10,139 nt of DNA from Candidatus Altarchaeales archaeon WOR_SM1_86-2 (GCA_001723855.1 MCBC01000030.1:1-10139); one strand, 5' to 3'; positions 1-6,755 are shown, counted from the first letter of the stretch. Notes: generated by a model not told the origin, from the letters alone. Numbers and translations: made by a program.

Positions 1-41
1 GTCTTTGTCCCAATTCGTTCATACATCCTTTCCATTGCCAT
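1..41 (-). CDS. 5' end of an unidentified leftward gene (partial)
   Basis: On the minus strand an open frame begins with ATG at 41 and runs off the left edge; the visible residues are MAMERMYERIGTK. A strong GGAGGT lies at 49-44. It is only 2 bases from the ATG at 41 but 8 bases from the in-frame ATG at 35, so translation more likely starts at 35 (MERMYERIGTK). The clear Shine-Dalgarno sequence contrasts with the leaderless-looking genes elsewhere in the window. Only 11-13 residues are visible, so no family can be assigned. It is divergent from the broken gene that begins at 94. Confidence 0.5.
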   Translation of the reverse strand, partial: MAMERMYERIGTK

Positions 42-43
42 AT

Positions 44-49
44 ACCTCC
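44..49 (-). promoter_or_regulatory. Shine-Dalgarno sequence deciding the left-edge start
   Basis: GGAGGT on the minus strand, preceded by an A-run. Its spacing is 2 bases to the ATG at 41 and 8 bases to the ATG at 35; 8 is the usual optimum, so the second ATG is preferred. Confidence 0.5.
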
Positions 50-54
50 TTTTT

Positions 55-84
55 TAATTATACTTTCTGATTATGTTTTAAGTT
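55..84. promoter_or_regulatory. A/T-rich divergent promoter region
   Basis: The segment between the leftward gene (start 35/41) and the rightward frame-broken gene (start 94) contains TTAATTATAC (about 56-65), a TATA-like element about 30 bases before the ATG at 94. On the minus strand ACTTAAAACATAATC (84-70) is suitably placed upstream of the Shine-Dalgarno at 49-44. Both assignments rest on A/T pattern and spacing only. Confidence 0.25.
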
Positions 85-93
85 GGGGGTCAT

Positions 94-316
94 ATGGCAC
101 TATTCAATTTAGCTCAATTTAAGCCCATTCTCTCGTGCTAATGGGGTCTATAGTACTCCATCGGATCCAGAAAAAATTAAACCTTGGTTATTTCTTGCTC
201 ATGTTCTAGTCAAAGAAATTCCAAAATCACAAGAGCAAATGAATAAATGGTATTATTCGGTGACAGGAGAAAAAACTAATTTCACGACTAAAGATCCATA
301 TACGGAAATCGTTTAA
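94..316 (+). pseudogene. Small frame-broken gene, unknown function
   Basis: A coding-like frame ends at the TAA at 314-316. It reads back to a stop at 110-112 without any usable start before an internal Met, giving residues such as SDPEKIKPWLFLAHVLVKE. An ATG at 94 in another frame gives MALFNLAQFKPILSC and then a stop at 139-141. Skipping one base near 133 joins the two into a single plausible protein of about 73 residues (MALFNLAQFKPIL, then RANGVYSTPSDPEK). I therefore read this as one small cytoplasmic protein gene carrying a +1 frameshift, either by real decay or by a base-call error. The Trp/Tyr/Lys-rich C-terminus matches no family I recognise. It ends 9 bases before the lipoprotein gene at 326, so the two could be co-transcribed. 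Confidence 0.35.
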
Positions 317-325
317 TAAAATACA

Positions 326-721
326 ATGAAGTCAAAATATCTTGGTTTGGGGAGATTAGCAATCATAATTGCCACAGTTGTTCTTATTAGTGGTTGTATT
401 CAACAAAAACAAGAAACTGTTACCTGTGATCCACCTTATATCAAAGTTGGAACAACTTGCTGTTTAGATCAAAATTCAAATAACATTTGTGATAAAGATG
501 AACCTGCTTCAAAAAGCGATAAGGATACCGCAAAACGAAAGATGCCAGATTCTTTAAAATATTGTCTGGAACAATACGTTTATGGAAAAGAAGGTAATTG
601 GGAGGATTCAGCATATGAGCATTGTGAACTTTTATTACCCTATAATTGTTTTTTGGTGAATCAAAAGGAAATACTTTTGGAGTTCTTTGCCTTACTTCAG
701 AAAAGGATTCAGAACAATTAG
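326..721 (+). CDS. Cys-rich lipoprotein, N-terminal portion (frame broken after about residue 109)
   Basis: The start at 326 gives a typical lipoprotein signal: MKSK, a hydrophobic core (residues 10-22), then the lipobox LISGC with Cys24 as the likely lipidation site. The mature part has a Cys-rich module (residues 34-59) with the pattern C-PPYI-x-CC-LDQNSNNICDKDE, an acidic Asp/Asn-rich motif often seen in archaeal surface proteins and possibly Ca-binding. A Lys/Asp linker follows, then a region with CLEQYVYG and YEHCELLLPYNCF. After about residue 109 the annotated frame turns into a Cys-free tail ending at 721. The -1 frame continues the Cys-rich pattern to 867, so the true product is probably about 180 residues. 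It should sit on the outer face of the membrane. Function unknown. The region is A/T-rich compared with dnaK next door. Confidence 0.6.
   Translation: MKSKYLGLGRLAIIIATVVLISGCIQQKQETVTCDPPYIKVGTTCCLDQNSNNICDKDEPASKSDKDTAKRKMPDSLKYCLEQYVYGKEGNWEDSAYEHCELLLPYNCFLVNQKEILLEFFALLQKRIQNN
649..655 (+). other. T TTT TTG slippery heptamer at the lipoprotein frame break
   Basis: A run of six T followed by G, phased in the incoming frame exactly as X XXY YYZ (T, TTT at 650-652, TTG at 653-655). A -1 slip here moves ribosomes from the signal-peptide frame into the frame encoding the Cys-rich C-terminus. The same positions would also be explained by loss of one T from an original run of seven. Confidence 0.45.
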
Positions 722-867
722 ATGGATGTATAAAAGAACACGTTTGGGGATGTTCAACAGATGCTGATTGTATTAATAAATCAAATATGTATTGCTGGAT
801 GTATTTAGATCCAGATTGCGTATTTGGTGATTTAGGAACGTATTGTCTTATCGAATCTGTAGGCTAA
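652..867 (+). pseudogene. C-terminal portion of the lipoprotein in the -1 frame
   Basis: Open in the -1 frame relative to the gene starting at 326, with a stop (643-645) just upstream and only a TTG at 646 as a nominal start, so it is unlikely to be an independent gene. It encodes about 71 residues: FGESKGNTFGVLCLTSEK, then a section with repeated Cys (DGCIKEHVWGCSTDADCI, SNMYCWM, DPDCVFGDLGTYC). The regular Cys spacing and the lack of its own signal peptide fit the exported C-terminal domain of the upstream lipoprotein. Joined at the T-run, the product is about 180 residues. Whether this is a pseudogene, an indel error or programmed frameshifting cannot be decided here. Confidence 0.45.
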
Positions 868-876
868 AGCTGACAG

Positions 877-890
877 TTTTTTATTTAATT
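877..890 (+). promoter_or_regulatory. Candidate TATA box for dnaK
   Basis: TTTTTTATTTAATT centred near 883 would place transcription start near 909, giving a leader of about 12 bases before the ATG at 921. A second A/T stretch, AATATAAAAATC (897-908), is too close to the ATG for the usual spacing of about 26 bases. No heat-shock operator was recognised. Confidence 0.35.
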
Positions 891-920
891 TTTCCAATAA
901 TATAAAAATCATACGCAAAA

Positions 921-2783
921 ATGGCTGAAGAAAATAAAAAAGGACTGAAAAAGGAAAGGATTATAGGAATTGACCTGGGAACGTCAAACTCTGCGGCATC
1001 TGTTATGATGGGTGGCAGACCAACGATAATCCCAAGTGCCGAGGGCACCACTCTCTACGGAAAGGCGTTTCCGAGTTATGTGGCTTTCACGAAAGACGGT
1101 CAAAGACTGGTGGGGGAGCCGGCAAGAAGGCAGGCGGTAACTAACCCGGAAGGAACGGTTTTCGCGGCAAAAAGGAAAATTGGAACCGGGCACAAATACA
1201 GTATTCACGGAAAAGAGTACACTCCGCAGCAGATTTCCGCATTTATCCTGCAGAAGATAAAGGAGGACGCAGAGGAGTTCCTCGGAGAGAGGATAAAAAA
1301 GGCTGTAATAACCGTGCCGGCATACTTCAATGACAACCAACGACAAGCCACCAAGGATGCGGGGGAAATTGCCGGTCTCCAGGTCGTTAGGTTGGTCAAC
1401 GAGCCGACTGCGGCTTCAATGGCTTATGGTATAGACCGCTTGGAAAAGGAACACGAAATTCTGGTTTTTGACTTCGGCGGAGGGACACTTGATGTTACGA
1501 TAATGGAATTCGGAGGCGGTGTTTTTGAGGTCAGGGGAACCGACGGTGACACCCAATTAGGCGGGACTGACATGGACAACGCGCTAATTGATTATGTTGC
1601 AGGGGAGTTCAAAAGGAAAGAAGGTGTTGACCTACGCGATGATAAGAAGGCACTGATCCGTTTGAAAGAAGCGGTAGAAAAAGCAAAAATTGAACTTTCT
1701 ACGACCATGTCCACGGATATAAACCTGCCGTACATCTACGAGCAGAAGAACCTGCAGATGGAGATAACAAGGGCAAAACTTGAACAGCTGGTAATGCCGA
1801 TAATCGATAAATGCAAGGGGCCGATAGATAGAGCGATTAAGAAGGCAAAGATGAATAGGGAGGATATAACGAAGATTATCCTGGTCGGCGGCCCGACAAG
1901 AATGCCGGTCGTTCAGAAATTTGTCGGGGATTATATTGGCAAGAAGATAGAACGCGGCGTTGACCCGATGGAATGCGTAGCCTCCGGGGCTGCCATCCAG
2001 GGAGGTATTCTTGCAGGCGAGGTAAAGGACATCGTGCTTTTGGATGTGACCCCCCTGACCCTTGCGATTGAAACCCTTGGCGGGGTTGCAACGCCGCTTA
2101 TTGAAGCAAATACGACCATACCGACCAAAAAATCACAGATATTCTCAACTGCCGCGGATATGCAGACCGCTGTTACGATAAATGTTGTTCAGGGTGAGCG
2201 TCCGATAGCAAAAGATAATACATCCCTGGGAACATTCAATCTGGTTGGAATTCCGCCGGCTCCGAGAGGAATTCCGCAGATAGAGGTGAAATTTGATATT
2301 GACGCGAACGGCATACTGAATGTGAAAGCAAAAGACCTCGGAACAGGAAAAGAGCAGGGAATAACCATAACCGCTTCAACCAAATTGAGCAATGACGAAA
2401 TTGAAAAGATGAGAGAAGAAGCCGAGAAATTTGAGGACGCAGACAAAAAGAAGAAGGAAGAAGTGGAGGTAAAAAATGAGGCTGATTCAATGGTCTACAC
2501 AGCTGAAAAGACCCTGAGCGAACTGGGTGATAAAATAGGTGCGGATTCAAAGAAAAAAGTTGAGGATGCGTCAAAGGAACTCAAGGACGCTTTAAGCGGG
2601 GATGACATTGCGAAGATAAAGGAAAAGACCGATACCCTTAGAAATGCACTCCAGGAGGTCGGTCAGGTAATTTACCAGCAGGCTCAGGCGCAGCAACCGC
2701 CGCCGGAGGAAGAAGCAAAAGAAGAGAAGGGCGAAAAAGTTGTTGATGCTGAATATACCGAGGAGAAAGAGGGGAGTAAATAG
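921..2783 (+). CDS. dnaK: Chaperone protein DnaK (Hsp70)
   Basis: ATP-dependent Hsp70 chaperone that binds exposed hydrophobic segments of client proteins in the cytoplasm, working with DnaJ and the exchange factor GrpE. At 620 residues it is full length. The nucleotide-binding domain (about 13-365) shows phosphate loop 1 ([10 protein letters not shown], 15-24), the [11 protein letters not shown] segment (160-170), phosphate loop 2 ([10 protein letters not shown], 183-192) and GGPTRMP (323-329). The interdomain linker is [10 protein letters not shown] (372-381). The beta substrate-binding domain (about 382-490) includes VVQGER and the [15 protein letters not shown] stretch. A helical lid and a Pro/Glu-rich tail ending in VVDAEYTEE follow. 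No large insertion is apparent in the nucleotide-binding domain. grpE follows 171 bases downstream in the same direction; dnaJ is not in the window. The gene is visibly G/C-richer than the segment upstream. Archaeal dnaK is generally regarded as acquired from bacteria. Confidence 0.98.
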   Translation: MAEENKKGLKKERIIGIDLGTSNSAASVMMGGRPTIIPSAEGTTLYGKAFPSYVAFTKDGQRLVGEPARRQAVTNPEGTVFAAKRKIGTGHKYSIHGKEYTPQQISAFILQKIKEDAEEFLGERIKKAVITVPAYFNDNQRQATKDAGEIAGLQVVRLVNEPTAASMAYGIDRLEKEHEILVFDFGGGTLDVTIMEFGGGVFEVRGTDGDTQLGGTDMDNALIDYVAGEFKRKEGVDLRDDKKALIRLKEAVEKAKIELSTTMSTDINLPYIYEQKNLQMEITRAKLEQLVMPIIDKCKGPIDRAIKKAKMNREDITKIILVGGPTRMPVVQKFVGDYIGKKIERGVDPMECVASGAAIQGGILAGEVKDIVLLDVTPLTLAIETLGGVATPLIEANTTIPTKKSQIFSTAADMQTAVTINVVQGERPIAKDNTSLGTFNLVGIPPAPRGIPQIEVKFDIDANGILNVKAKDLGTGKEQGITITASTKLSNDEIEKMREEAEKFEDADKKKKEEVEVKNEADSMVYTAEKTLSELGDKIGADSKKKVEDASKELKDALSGDDIAKIKEKTDTLRNALQEVGQVIYQQAQAQQPPPEEEAKEEKGEKVVDAEYTEEKEGSK

Positions 2784-2880
2784 GTTTTATACCTTAACTC
2801 CCCAATTTTATTAGGGCCATATTTCAGTACGGTGAAGGCATAGCGATTGTATATATCCAATAACTAATTCAGGGGGGTCA

Positions 2881-2920
2881 GGATTTTATATTTATTTTTT
2901 AAATTTATTTTTAAATTTAC
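2881..2920 (+). promoter_or_regulatory. A/T-rich promoter region of grpE
   Basis: The 171-base dnaK-grpE gap ends in a nearly pure A/T tract with TTTATATTTATTTT (about 2885-2898) and TTTTTAAATTTA (about 2908-2919), either of which could be a TATA box. The second predicts a start near 2940 and a leader of about 15 bases. This suggests grpE is at least partly transcribed separately from dnaK. The first part of the gap (2784-2880) holds no gene that I can support. Confidence 0.35.
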
Positions 2921-2954
2921 TCGCAGACAGTGTATGTAGAGTAGGATAAGTAAA

Positions 2955-3413
2955 ATGTCGAAAGCAGAAAAAAAGGATAAAGTTCAGCAGCTCAAAGAAC
3001 AGCTGCAGGAGCAGAAGGGGCTTGCTGAGAAGTATCTTGAGCAGCTGCGGTATCTTCAGGCGGATTTTGAAAACTACAGGAGGATAACGGAAAAACAAAA
3101 AATTGAGATTGTAAAGCGCGCAAATGAGCATCTTATCTCACATCTTCTCACGGTGCTTGATGATTTTGATGAAGTTATCGCAAAATCAAAGGATGAAGGC
3201 GTTAAATCGGTTCACAAAAAGTTCACAAAGGTTCTGGCGGGTGCCGGACTGAAACCAATAGATGCGGAGGGCAAATTTGACCATTACTACCATGAGGCGA
3301 TAGCCAGCGAAAAATCAAAAAAAGAGGAGGGAACAATACTTGAGGTGCTCCAGAAGGGCTACATGCTTAACGACAGGGTGATCCGGCACTCTAAGGTTAA
3401 GGTTTCGGGGTGA
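2955..3413 (+). CDS. grpE: Nucleotide exchange factor GrpE
   Basis: Homodimeric exchange factor that releases ADP from DnaK and so resets the chaperone cycle in the cytoplasm. The protein is 152 residues, short for the family because the acidic N-terminal extension is nearly absent. Residues 1-55 are Lys/Gln/Glu-rich coiled coil with the family segment YLQADFENYRR (33-43). Residues 56-95 give the four-helix region (LLTVLDDFDEVIA). The C-terminal beta-wing carries the signature GTILEVLQKGYMLNDRVIR (126-144) ending in HSKVKV. ATG at 2955 is the only reasonable start. It lies downstream of dnaK in the same direction; in many genomes grpE precedes dnaK, so the order here is reversed. The 173 bases after it hold no gene that I can support. 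Confidence 0.96.
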   Translation: MSKAEKKDKVQQLKEQLQEQKGLAEKYLEQLRYLQADFENYRRITEKQKIEIVKRANEHLISHLLTVLDDFDEVIAKSKDEGVKSVHKKFTKVLAGAGLKPIDAEGKFDHYYHEAIASEKSKKEEGTILEVLQKGYMLNDRVIRHSKVKVSG

Positions 3414-3528
3414 ATAAGAAACCGGATTTTACGGATTAAAAATTTGATGGAATTATCCGCTGCATTTTCTGAAACAAAAAAGAAATTGTTGATTTTTCTC
3501 AAAAATGCTAAAACTCCTTTTTGAAAAC

Positions 3529-3539
3529 GAAATATAAAT
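3529..3539 (+). promoter_or_regulatory. Candidate TATA box for the Ada-like repeat protein
   Basis: GAAATATAAAT preceded by AAAAC resembles an archaeal BRE-TATA pair and predicts a start near 3561, about 26 bases before the ATG at 3587. A second A/T element, TTTTTATTA (about 3557-3565), has the spacing for a leaderless transcript from 3587. I cannot choose between them. Confidence 0.35.
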
Positions 3540-3586
3540 CGACCTTCAGAGAATGTATTTTTATTAAAAATTAAAATAGATTTAAT

Positions 3587-4579
3587 ATGAACAAGCAAAT
3601 TTTAATCCTGTTGGGGTTGATAGTTGTAGTGGTGGGTTTAATTTCAGGGTATATTCTTGGTAATGAAAATCAAAGGGATTTTGCAGCCCAGAATTTTAAC
3701 TCAAGCATACATCCCGATGAGAAAATTGCATCCGGTTTATTCTCCGCACATACTGATGCGCCTGGTGACGCCCCAAAATACCCGGGCGAATGTGATGATA
3801 ACGACCCCTGCACGAGAGATTTCTGTAATGATTCCACGGGTTTCAGATGCAAGTACTTAGTAATAACCCCCTGCTGCGGCAACGAGGTATGTGAGGGTGG
3901 AGAAAACTATAGTTCTTGCTCTATTGATTGCAAAAAAATGAATAAAACCGAAAATGTGACAGAGAACCATGTAGAAGAAGAAACAGCCATATCCAATGCA
4001 GCGTCAAAAACAACAGAATGCATGTATGTCGGAAGCGAAAGCAGCGATAAATACCATCTCCCTGACTGCACTTACGCAGGGAAAATCAAAGCTGAAAACC
4101 TTATTTGTTTTTCAAGCAAGGAGGAGGCTGAATCGACGGGCTATGAGCCCTGCGGGGCTTGCAAACCATCTGATACGATAATGGCGGAATGCATGTATGT
4201 CGGAAGCATTGGAGGGGCGAAATATCATTATCCAAATTGCACTCATGCAAATAGGATTAATCAGGATAACAAAATCTGTTTTTCAAGTAAGGAGGATGCT
4301 GAATCGACGGGCTATGAGCCCTGCAGCGTCTGCATAACATCTGCTGAAACCTCCGCATCAGATACATCGTCTGCTGAGGAACCCGAGGATACGGCATCCG
4401 ATACAACTTCCGACGAGACAGGATGCATGTATGTCGGAAGCGAAAACAGCGATAAATACCATCTCCCTGACTGCGCTTACGCAGGGAAAATCAAAGCTGA
4501 AAACCTTATTTGTTTTTCAAGCAAGGAAGAGGCTGAGCAGCAAGGTTATGTACCCTGCGGGACATGCAAGCCGTCTTAA
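3587..4579 (+). CDS. Anchored extracytoplasmic protein with a Cys-rich module and three Ada-like zinc-binding repeats
   Basis: 330 residues. Residues 4-24 form one hydrophobic segment that should act as an uncleaved anchor or signal, placing the rest outside. Residues 69-115 are a Cys-rich module (CDDNDPCTRDFC, CCGNEVCEGGENYSSC) of a type common in archaeal surface proteins. Then come three copies of a domain of about 50 residues, at 145-195, 202-252 and 280-330, with the pattern C-MYVGS, KYHxPxC, ICFSSKEEAE, GYxPCxxC. KYHLPDC aligns with the FCRPSC zinc motif of Ada, giving a likely His-Cys-Cys-Cys site (H157, C161, C189, C192 in copy 1). Two extra Cys (C145, C174) recur in each copy and may form a disulfide. 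The copies are separated by short Ser/Thr/Glu-rich linkers. This Ada-like domain also occurs in exported bacterial proteins, some with nucleases; no catalytic domain is visible here. Role unknown, perhaps DNA or metal binding at the cell surface. It ends one base from dapL's stop. Confidence 0.75.
   Translation: MNKQILILLGLIVVVVGLISGYILGNENQRDFAAQNFNSSIHPDEKIASGLFSAHTDAPGDAPKYPGECDDNDPCTRDFCNDSTGFRCKYLVITPCCGNEVCEGGENYSSCSIDCKKMNKTENVTENHVEEETAISNAASKTTECMYVGSESSDKYHLPDCTYAGKIKAENLICFSSKEEAESTGYEPCGACKPSDTIMAECMYVGSIGGAKYHYPNCTHANRINQDNKICFSSKEDAESTGYEPCSVCITSAETSASDTSSAEEPEDTASDTTSDETGCMYVGSENSDKYHLPDCAYAGKIKAENLICFSSKEEAEQQGYVPCGTCKPS
4019..4171 (+). repeat. Ada-like repeat unit, copy 1
   Basis: Encodes residues 145-195. 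Its first 113 bases differ from copy 3 at only three positions. Its 48 bases from TGTTTTTCAAG to GAGCCCTGC differ from copy 2 at only two. Confidence 0.85.
4190..4342 (+). repeat. Ada-like repeat unit, copy 2
   Basis: Encodes residues 202-252. The opening (TGCATGTATGTCGGAAGC) and the 3' part match copy 1 closely, but the middle (about 4208-4275) is diverged, with YHYPNCTHANRI in place of YHLPDCTYAGKI. The expected zinc ligands H214, C218, C246 and C249 are kept. Confidence 0.85.
4424..4576 (+). repeat. Ada-like repeat unit, copy 3
   Basis: Encodes residues 280-330 at the C-terminus. It is nearly identical to copy 1 over the first 113 bases, then diverges (EQQGYVPCGTCKPS). Ligands H292, C296, C324 and C327 are kept. 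Confidence 0.85.
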
Positions 4580-4580
4580 A

Positions 4581-5741
4581 TCACATGTTTTTCAATCGTT
4601 CGATTGCCTCTATGAGCCTTTCCCTGGGCTGTGTAAGTGCCAGTCTCACATAACCTTCGCCGTGTTGCCCAAAGCCAACACCAGGGGTCATCACTATGCC
4701 TGTTTTATCCAGAACGTCTTTGCAGAATTCAATCGACGACCTGTCATCCGGAACTTTAAACCACAGGTAAAAGGTTGCCTTTGGTTTCCTGACACCCCAG
4801 CCAAGTTCTCGCAGACCCGAAACCATCAGATCCCTCCTTTCTTCAAATATTTTAATATTTCGCTTTGCCTCATCCTGCGGGCCGTTAAGCGCTTCAATCC
4901 CGGCATACTGAACCGCCTGGAATGCGCCGGAGTCAACATTCTCCTTAACCTTCCCCAGCCCGGCAATAACCCCTGCATTACCTGAAGCAAACCCGATCCT
5001 CCAGCCGGTCATATTATATGTCTTGGAGAGTGAATGAAATTCCATGCCAACCTCTTTCGCCCCCTCCGCCTCCAGAAATGAAGGTGCTTTGTAGCCGTCA
5101 AAAGTCATCTCCGAGTAGGGGTTATCATGGCACACCACTATCTCGTTATCTTTTGCAAAATCAACGACTTCCTTAAAAAATTCCCTTGATGCGGTGGAAG
5201 CGGTCGGGGCATTCGGGTAATTCAGGAACATCATTTTTGCTTTCCTTGCCGCATCTTTGGGTATCTCATCCAAATCCGGCTTAAACTCATTTTCCTCTAA
5301 CAGGGGCATCGCGTAGGGGACGCCGTCTGCAAGCGTGGTTCCGATAGAATAAACGGGATACGCGGGGTCTGGAACTAAAACAACATCGCCCGGGTTAACA
5401 AACGCCAACGGTATATGGGCGATACCCTCCTTTGAGCCAATAAGCGCAACCACCTCGTTCTCAGGATTTAAGGAAACCCCAAAACGCTTTTTATACCACC
5501 CAGAAACTGCTTCCCTGAACTTTAACATCCCGGTGTATGAAGGATAGCGGTGGTTTTCCGGATTTTGAGACGCCTTATTTAACGCATCAATAATGTTCTT
5601 TGGCGTGGGAAGGTCTGGATCTCCGATGCCCAGGCTTATAACATCAACTCCAGATGCTTTTTTCTCTGCTATCTGCCGGTCTATATCTGCAAACAAATAT
5701 CCCGGAATTTTATTGATGCGCCCCGAGTAAGTGATTTCCAT
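4581..5741 (-). CDS. dapL: LL-diaminopimelate aminotransferase
   Basis: PLP-dependent class I/II aminotransferase that converts tetrahydrodipicolinate and glutamate directly to LL-diaminopimelate, bypassing the succinyl or acetyl steps of lysine synthesis. The 386-residue length is typical. The N-terminus ([15 protein letters not shown], 9-23) and [13 protein letters not shown] (35-47) are characteristic of the archaeal and bacterial DapL branch close to MTH52. Other landmarks are NYPNAPT (174-180), HDNPYSEM (205-212), the PLP lysine K240 in [15 protein letters not shown], and the carboxylate-binding arginine R366 in [12 protein letters not shown] at 5741 is preceded by a TATA-like box with near-leaderless spacing. 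Monocistronic here and convergent with the Ada-like repeat gene. Related aminotransferases of this fold are easily confused, so substrate is assigned from the N-terminal motifs. Confidence 0.88.
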   Translation of the reverse strand: MEITYSGRINKIPGYLFADIDRQIAEKKASGVDVISLGIGDPDLPTPKNIIDALNKASQNPENHRYPSYTGMLKFREAVSGWYKKRFGVSLNPENEVVALIGSKEGIAHIPLAFVNPGDVVLVPDPAYPVYSIGTTLADGVPYAMPLLEENEFKPDLDEIPKDAARKAKMMFLNYPNAPTASTASREFFKEVVDFAKDNEIVVCHDNPYSEMTFDGYKAPSFLEAEGAKEVGMEFHSLSKTYNMTGWRIGFASGNAGVIAGLGKVKENVDSGAFQAVQYAGIEALNGPQDEAKRNIKIFEERRDLMVSGLRELGWGVRKPKATFYLWFKVPDDRSSIEFCKDVLDKTGIVMTPGVGFGQHGEGYVRLALTQPRERLIEAIERLKNM

Positions 5742-5764
5742 ATTATTTTTTCTTTTTTACAAAA

Positions 5765-5778
5765 ATAAATATAAAAAA
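5765..5778 (-). promoter_or_regulatory. TATA box of dapL
   Basis: On the minus strand TTTTTTATATTTAT, centred about 31 bases before the dapL ATG, predicts a transcript start about 5 bases before the start codon. Confidence 0.5.
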
Positions 5779-5779
5779 T

Positions 5780-5795
5780 AACCTTCTTAAAGGTT
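5780..5795. repeat. Inverted repeat just upstream of the dapL TATA box
   Basis: AACCTT-CTTA-AAGGTT is a perfect 6-base inverted repeat with a 4-base spacer. It directly abuts the TATA box where BRE and transcription-factor contacts occur, so it is a candidate operator. The sequence alone does not identify a regulator. Confidence 0.4.
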
Positions 5796-5870
5796 GATCA
5801 TCAAAATGAATGGGGGGTAAACCTCCATGCCTTACCCAACAATATTTAGATTGAGCAGGAAAAAATCATA

Positions 5871-5882
5871 TACTTTATAATA
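5871..5882 (+). promoter_or_regulatory. TATA box for the gene at 5903
   Basis: ACTTTATAATAC centred near 5876 lies about 26 bases before the ATG at 5903, which fits a leaderless transcript. No Shine-Dalgarno sequence is present. Confidence 0.5.
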
Positions 5883-5902
5883 CAATTAAAAATTAAATTA
5901 AA

Positions 5903-6724
5903 ATGAAGGATGTGATGACAGAAATGATAGGTGCAGTACTTATAATCACTATAGTTATCGGAATTATCATTCTGGGGGATTACCTCCCAGACAACCGTTT
6001 TGATGCGGTTGACACCGTTTCTAAGTGGTTTTCAAGCGAAGAAACCCAAGAAACCACAATCCCTCCAGAAGTACACACAGGCCCGAATAACGCAAATATC
6101 ACAGTTGAACCAAATTCAACACCCAATACCCCTGCTGCTGAACCTAATGGAACAGTAGTGGGGGATCTTAATCAAACCCTGGAGGATAAAATAACAAGTA
6201 TCCCTGTTGTTTGCGGCTCTGTTCACTGGGAAAATAAAACTGAAGAAGAACTAAATTATTTATGTAAAAAAATTGTTCATACAATGCAGAATAAGACAGA
6301 CCTCAATCTAACTGGTTATGAATTTGACCTAACAAACTTAGGTGTATTAGAAGGTAACTATAATTATACAGAACCATTTCAGATAAAAGAAAATTGTGGG
6401 ATAGCTATTGAACTAGATTCTGATAAATTTAAACCAAATTCAGGTGGTATACATGGATTAGGTGGACAGTGGTGGATGAGGATTTATGTTGGTGATAGAT
6501 CAGAAGATAGTATTTTATGGGTAGCAATGAATGAATTTGGTGAGTCTCCCTTAGATGATCATAACATAAATGGGACTAATTATGAATGTGAGGGAGTAGA
6601 TCATATTTCAGTTATGAATCCAAATTGTGTGAGTGAAAGAATAATGACCTTTAATCCAAAAGAAAAAGAAGTAATGGAAAATGCAATAAAATCATTGGCA
6701 GAATACTCAAAAAAGTGTAGATAA
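5903..6724 (+). CDS. Single-anchor, sequon-rich extracytoplasmic protein of unknown function
   Basis: 273 residues. A short N-terminus (MKDVMTEM) is followed by a hydrophobic segment (about 9-25, IGAVLIITIVIGIIIL). The EMIGAVLIITIVIGI pattern resembles the N-terminus of archaeal type IV pilin-like proteins, but a clear class III cleavage site is missing, so this is tentative. Residues 45-95 are a Pro/Thr/Asn/Glu-rich linker. The C-terminal domain (about 101-273) has six Cys (104, 121, 165, 229, 242, 272) that could form three disulfides, and a Gly/Trp-rich stretch (GGIHGLGGQWWMRIYVG, 181-197). I count nine N-x-S/T sequons (N65, N71, N82, N90, N111, N130, N135, N154, N223), suggesting a glycosylated outer-face protein. 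Codon use shifts to strongly A/T-rich after about base 6235. I do not recognise the C-terminal domain. A small membrane protein gene follows after 31 bases. Confidence 0.75.
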   Translation: MKDVMTEMIGAVLIITIVIGIIILGDYLPDNRFDAVDTVSKWFSSEETQETTIPPEVHTGPNNANITVEPNSTPNTPAAEPNGTVVGDLNQTLEDKITSIPVVCGSVHWENKTEEELNYLCKKIVHTMQNKTDLNLTGYEFDLTNLGVLEGNYNYTEPFQIKENCGIAIELDSDKFKPNSGGIHGLGGQWWMRIYVGDRSEDSILWVAMNEFGESPLDDHNINGTNYECEGVDHISVMNPNCVSERIMTFNPKEKEVMENAIKSLAEYSKKCR

Positions 6725-6725
6725 T

Positions 6726-6738
6726 CTTTTAAATAAAG
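6726..6738 (+). promoter_or_regulatory. Candidate TATA box for the small membrane protein at 6756
   Basis: CTTTTAAATAAAG directly after the preceding stop codon is centred about 24 bases before the ATG at 6756, giving a leaderless start if used. Confidence 0.4.
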
Positions 6739-6755
6739 GAATTTAATTACTTTTT

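Noticed and set aside
984..1346. Long minus-strand frames within dnaK
   Set aside because: Antisense shadows of a strongly conserved gene, with no family resemblance.
4431..4985. 184-residue open frame on the plus strand across the end of the repeat gene and dapL
   Set aside because: It is an out-of-frame reading of the repeat unit continuing into the antisense of dapL; no start context and no protein-like motifs.
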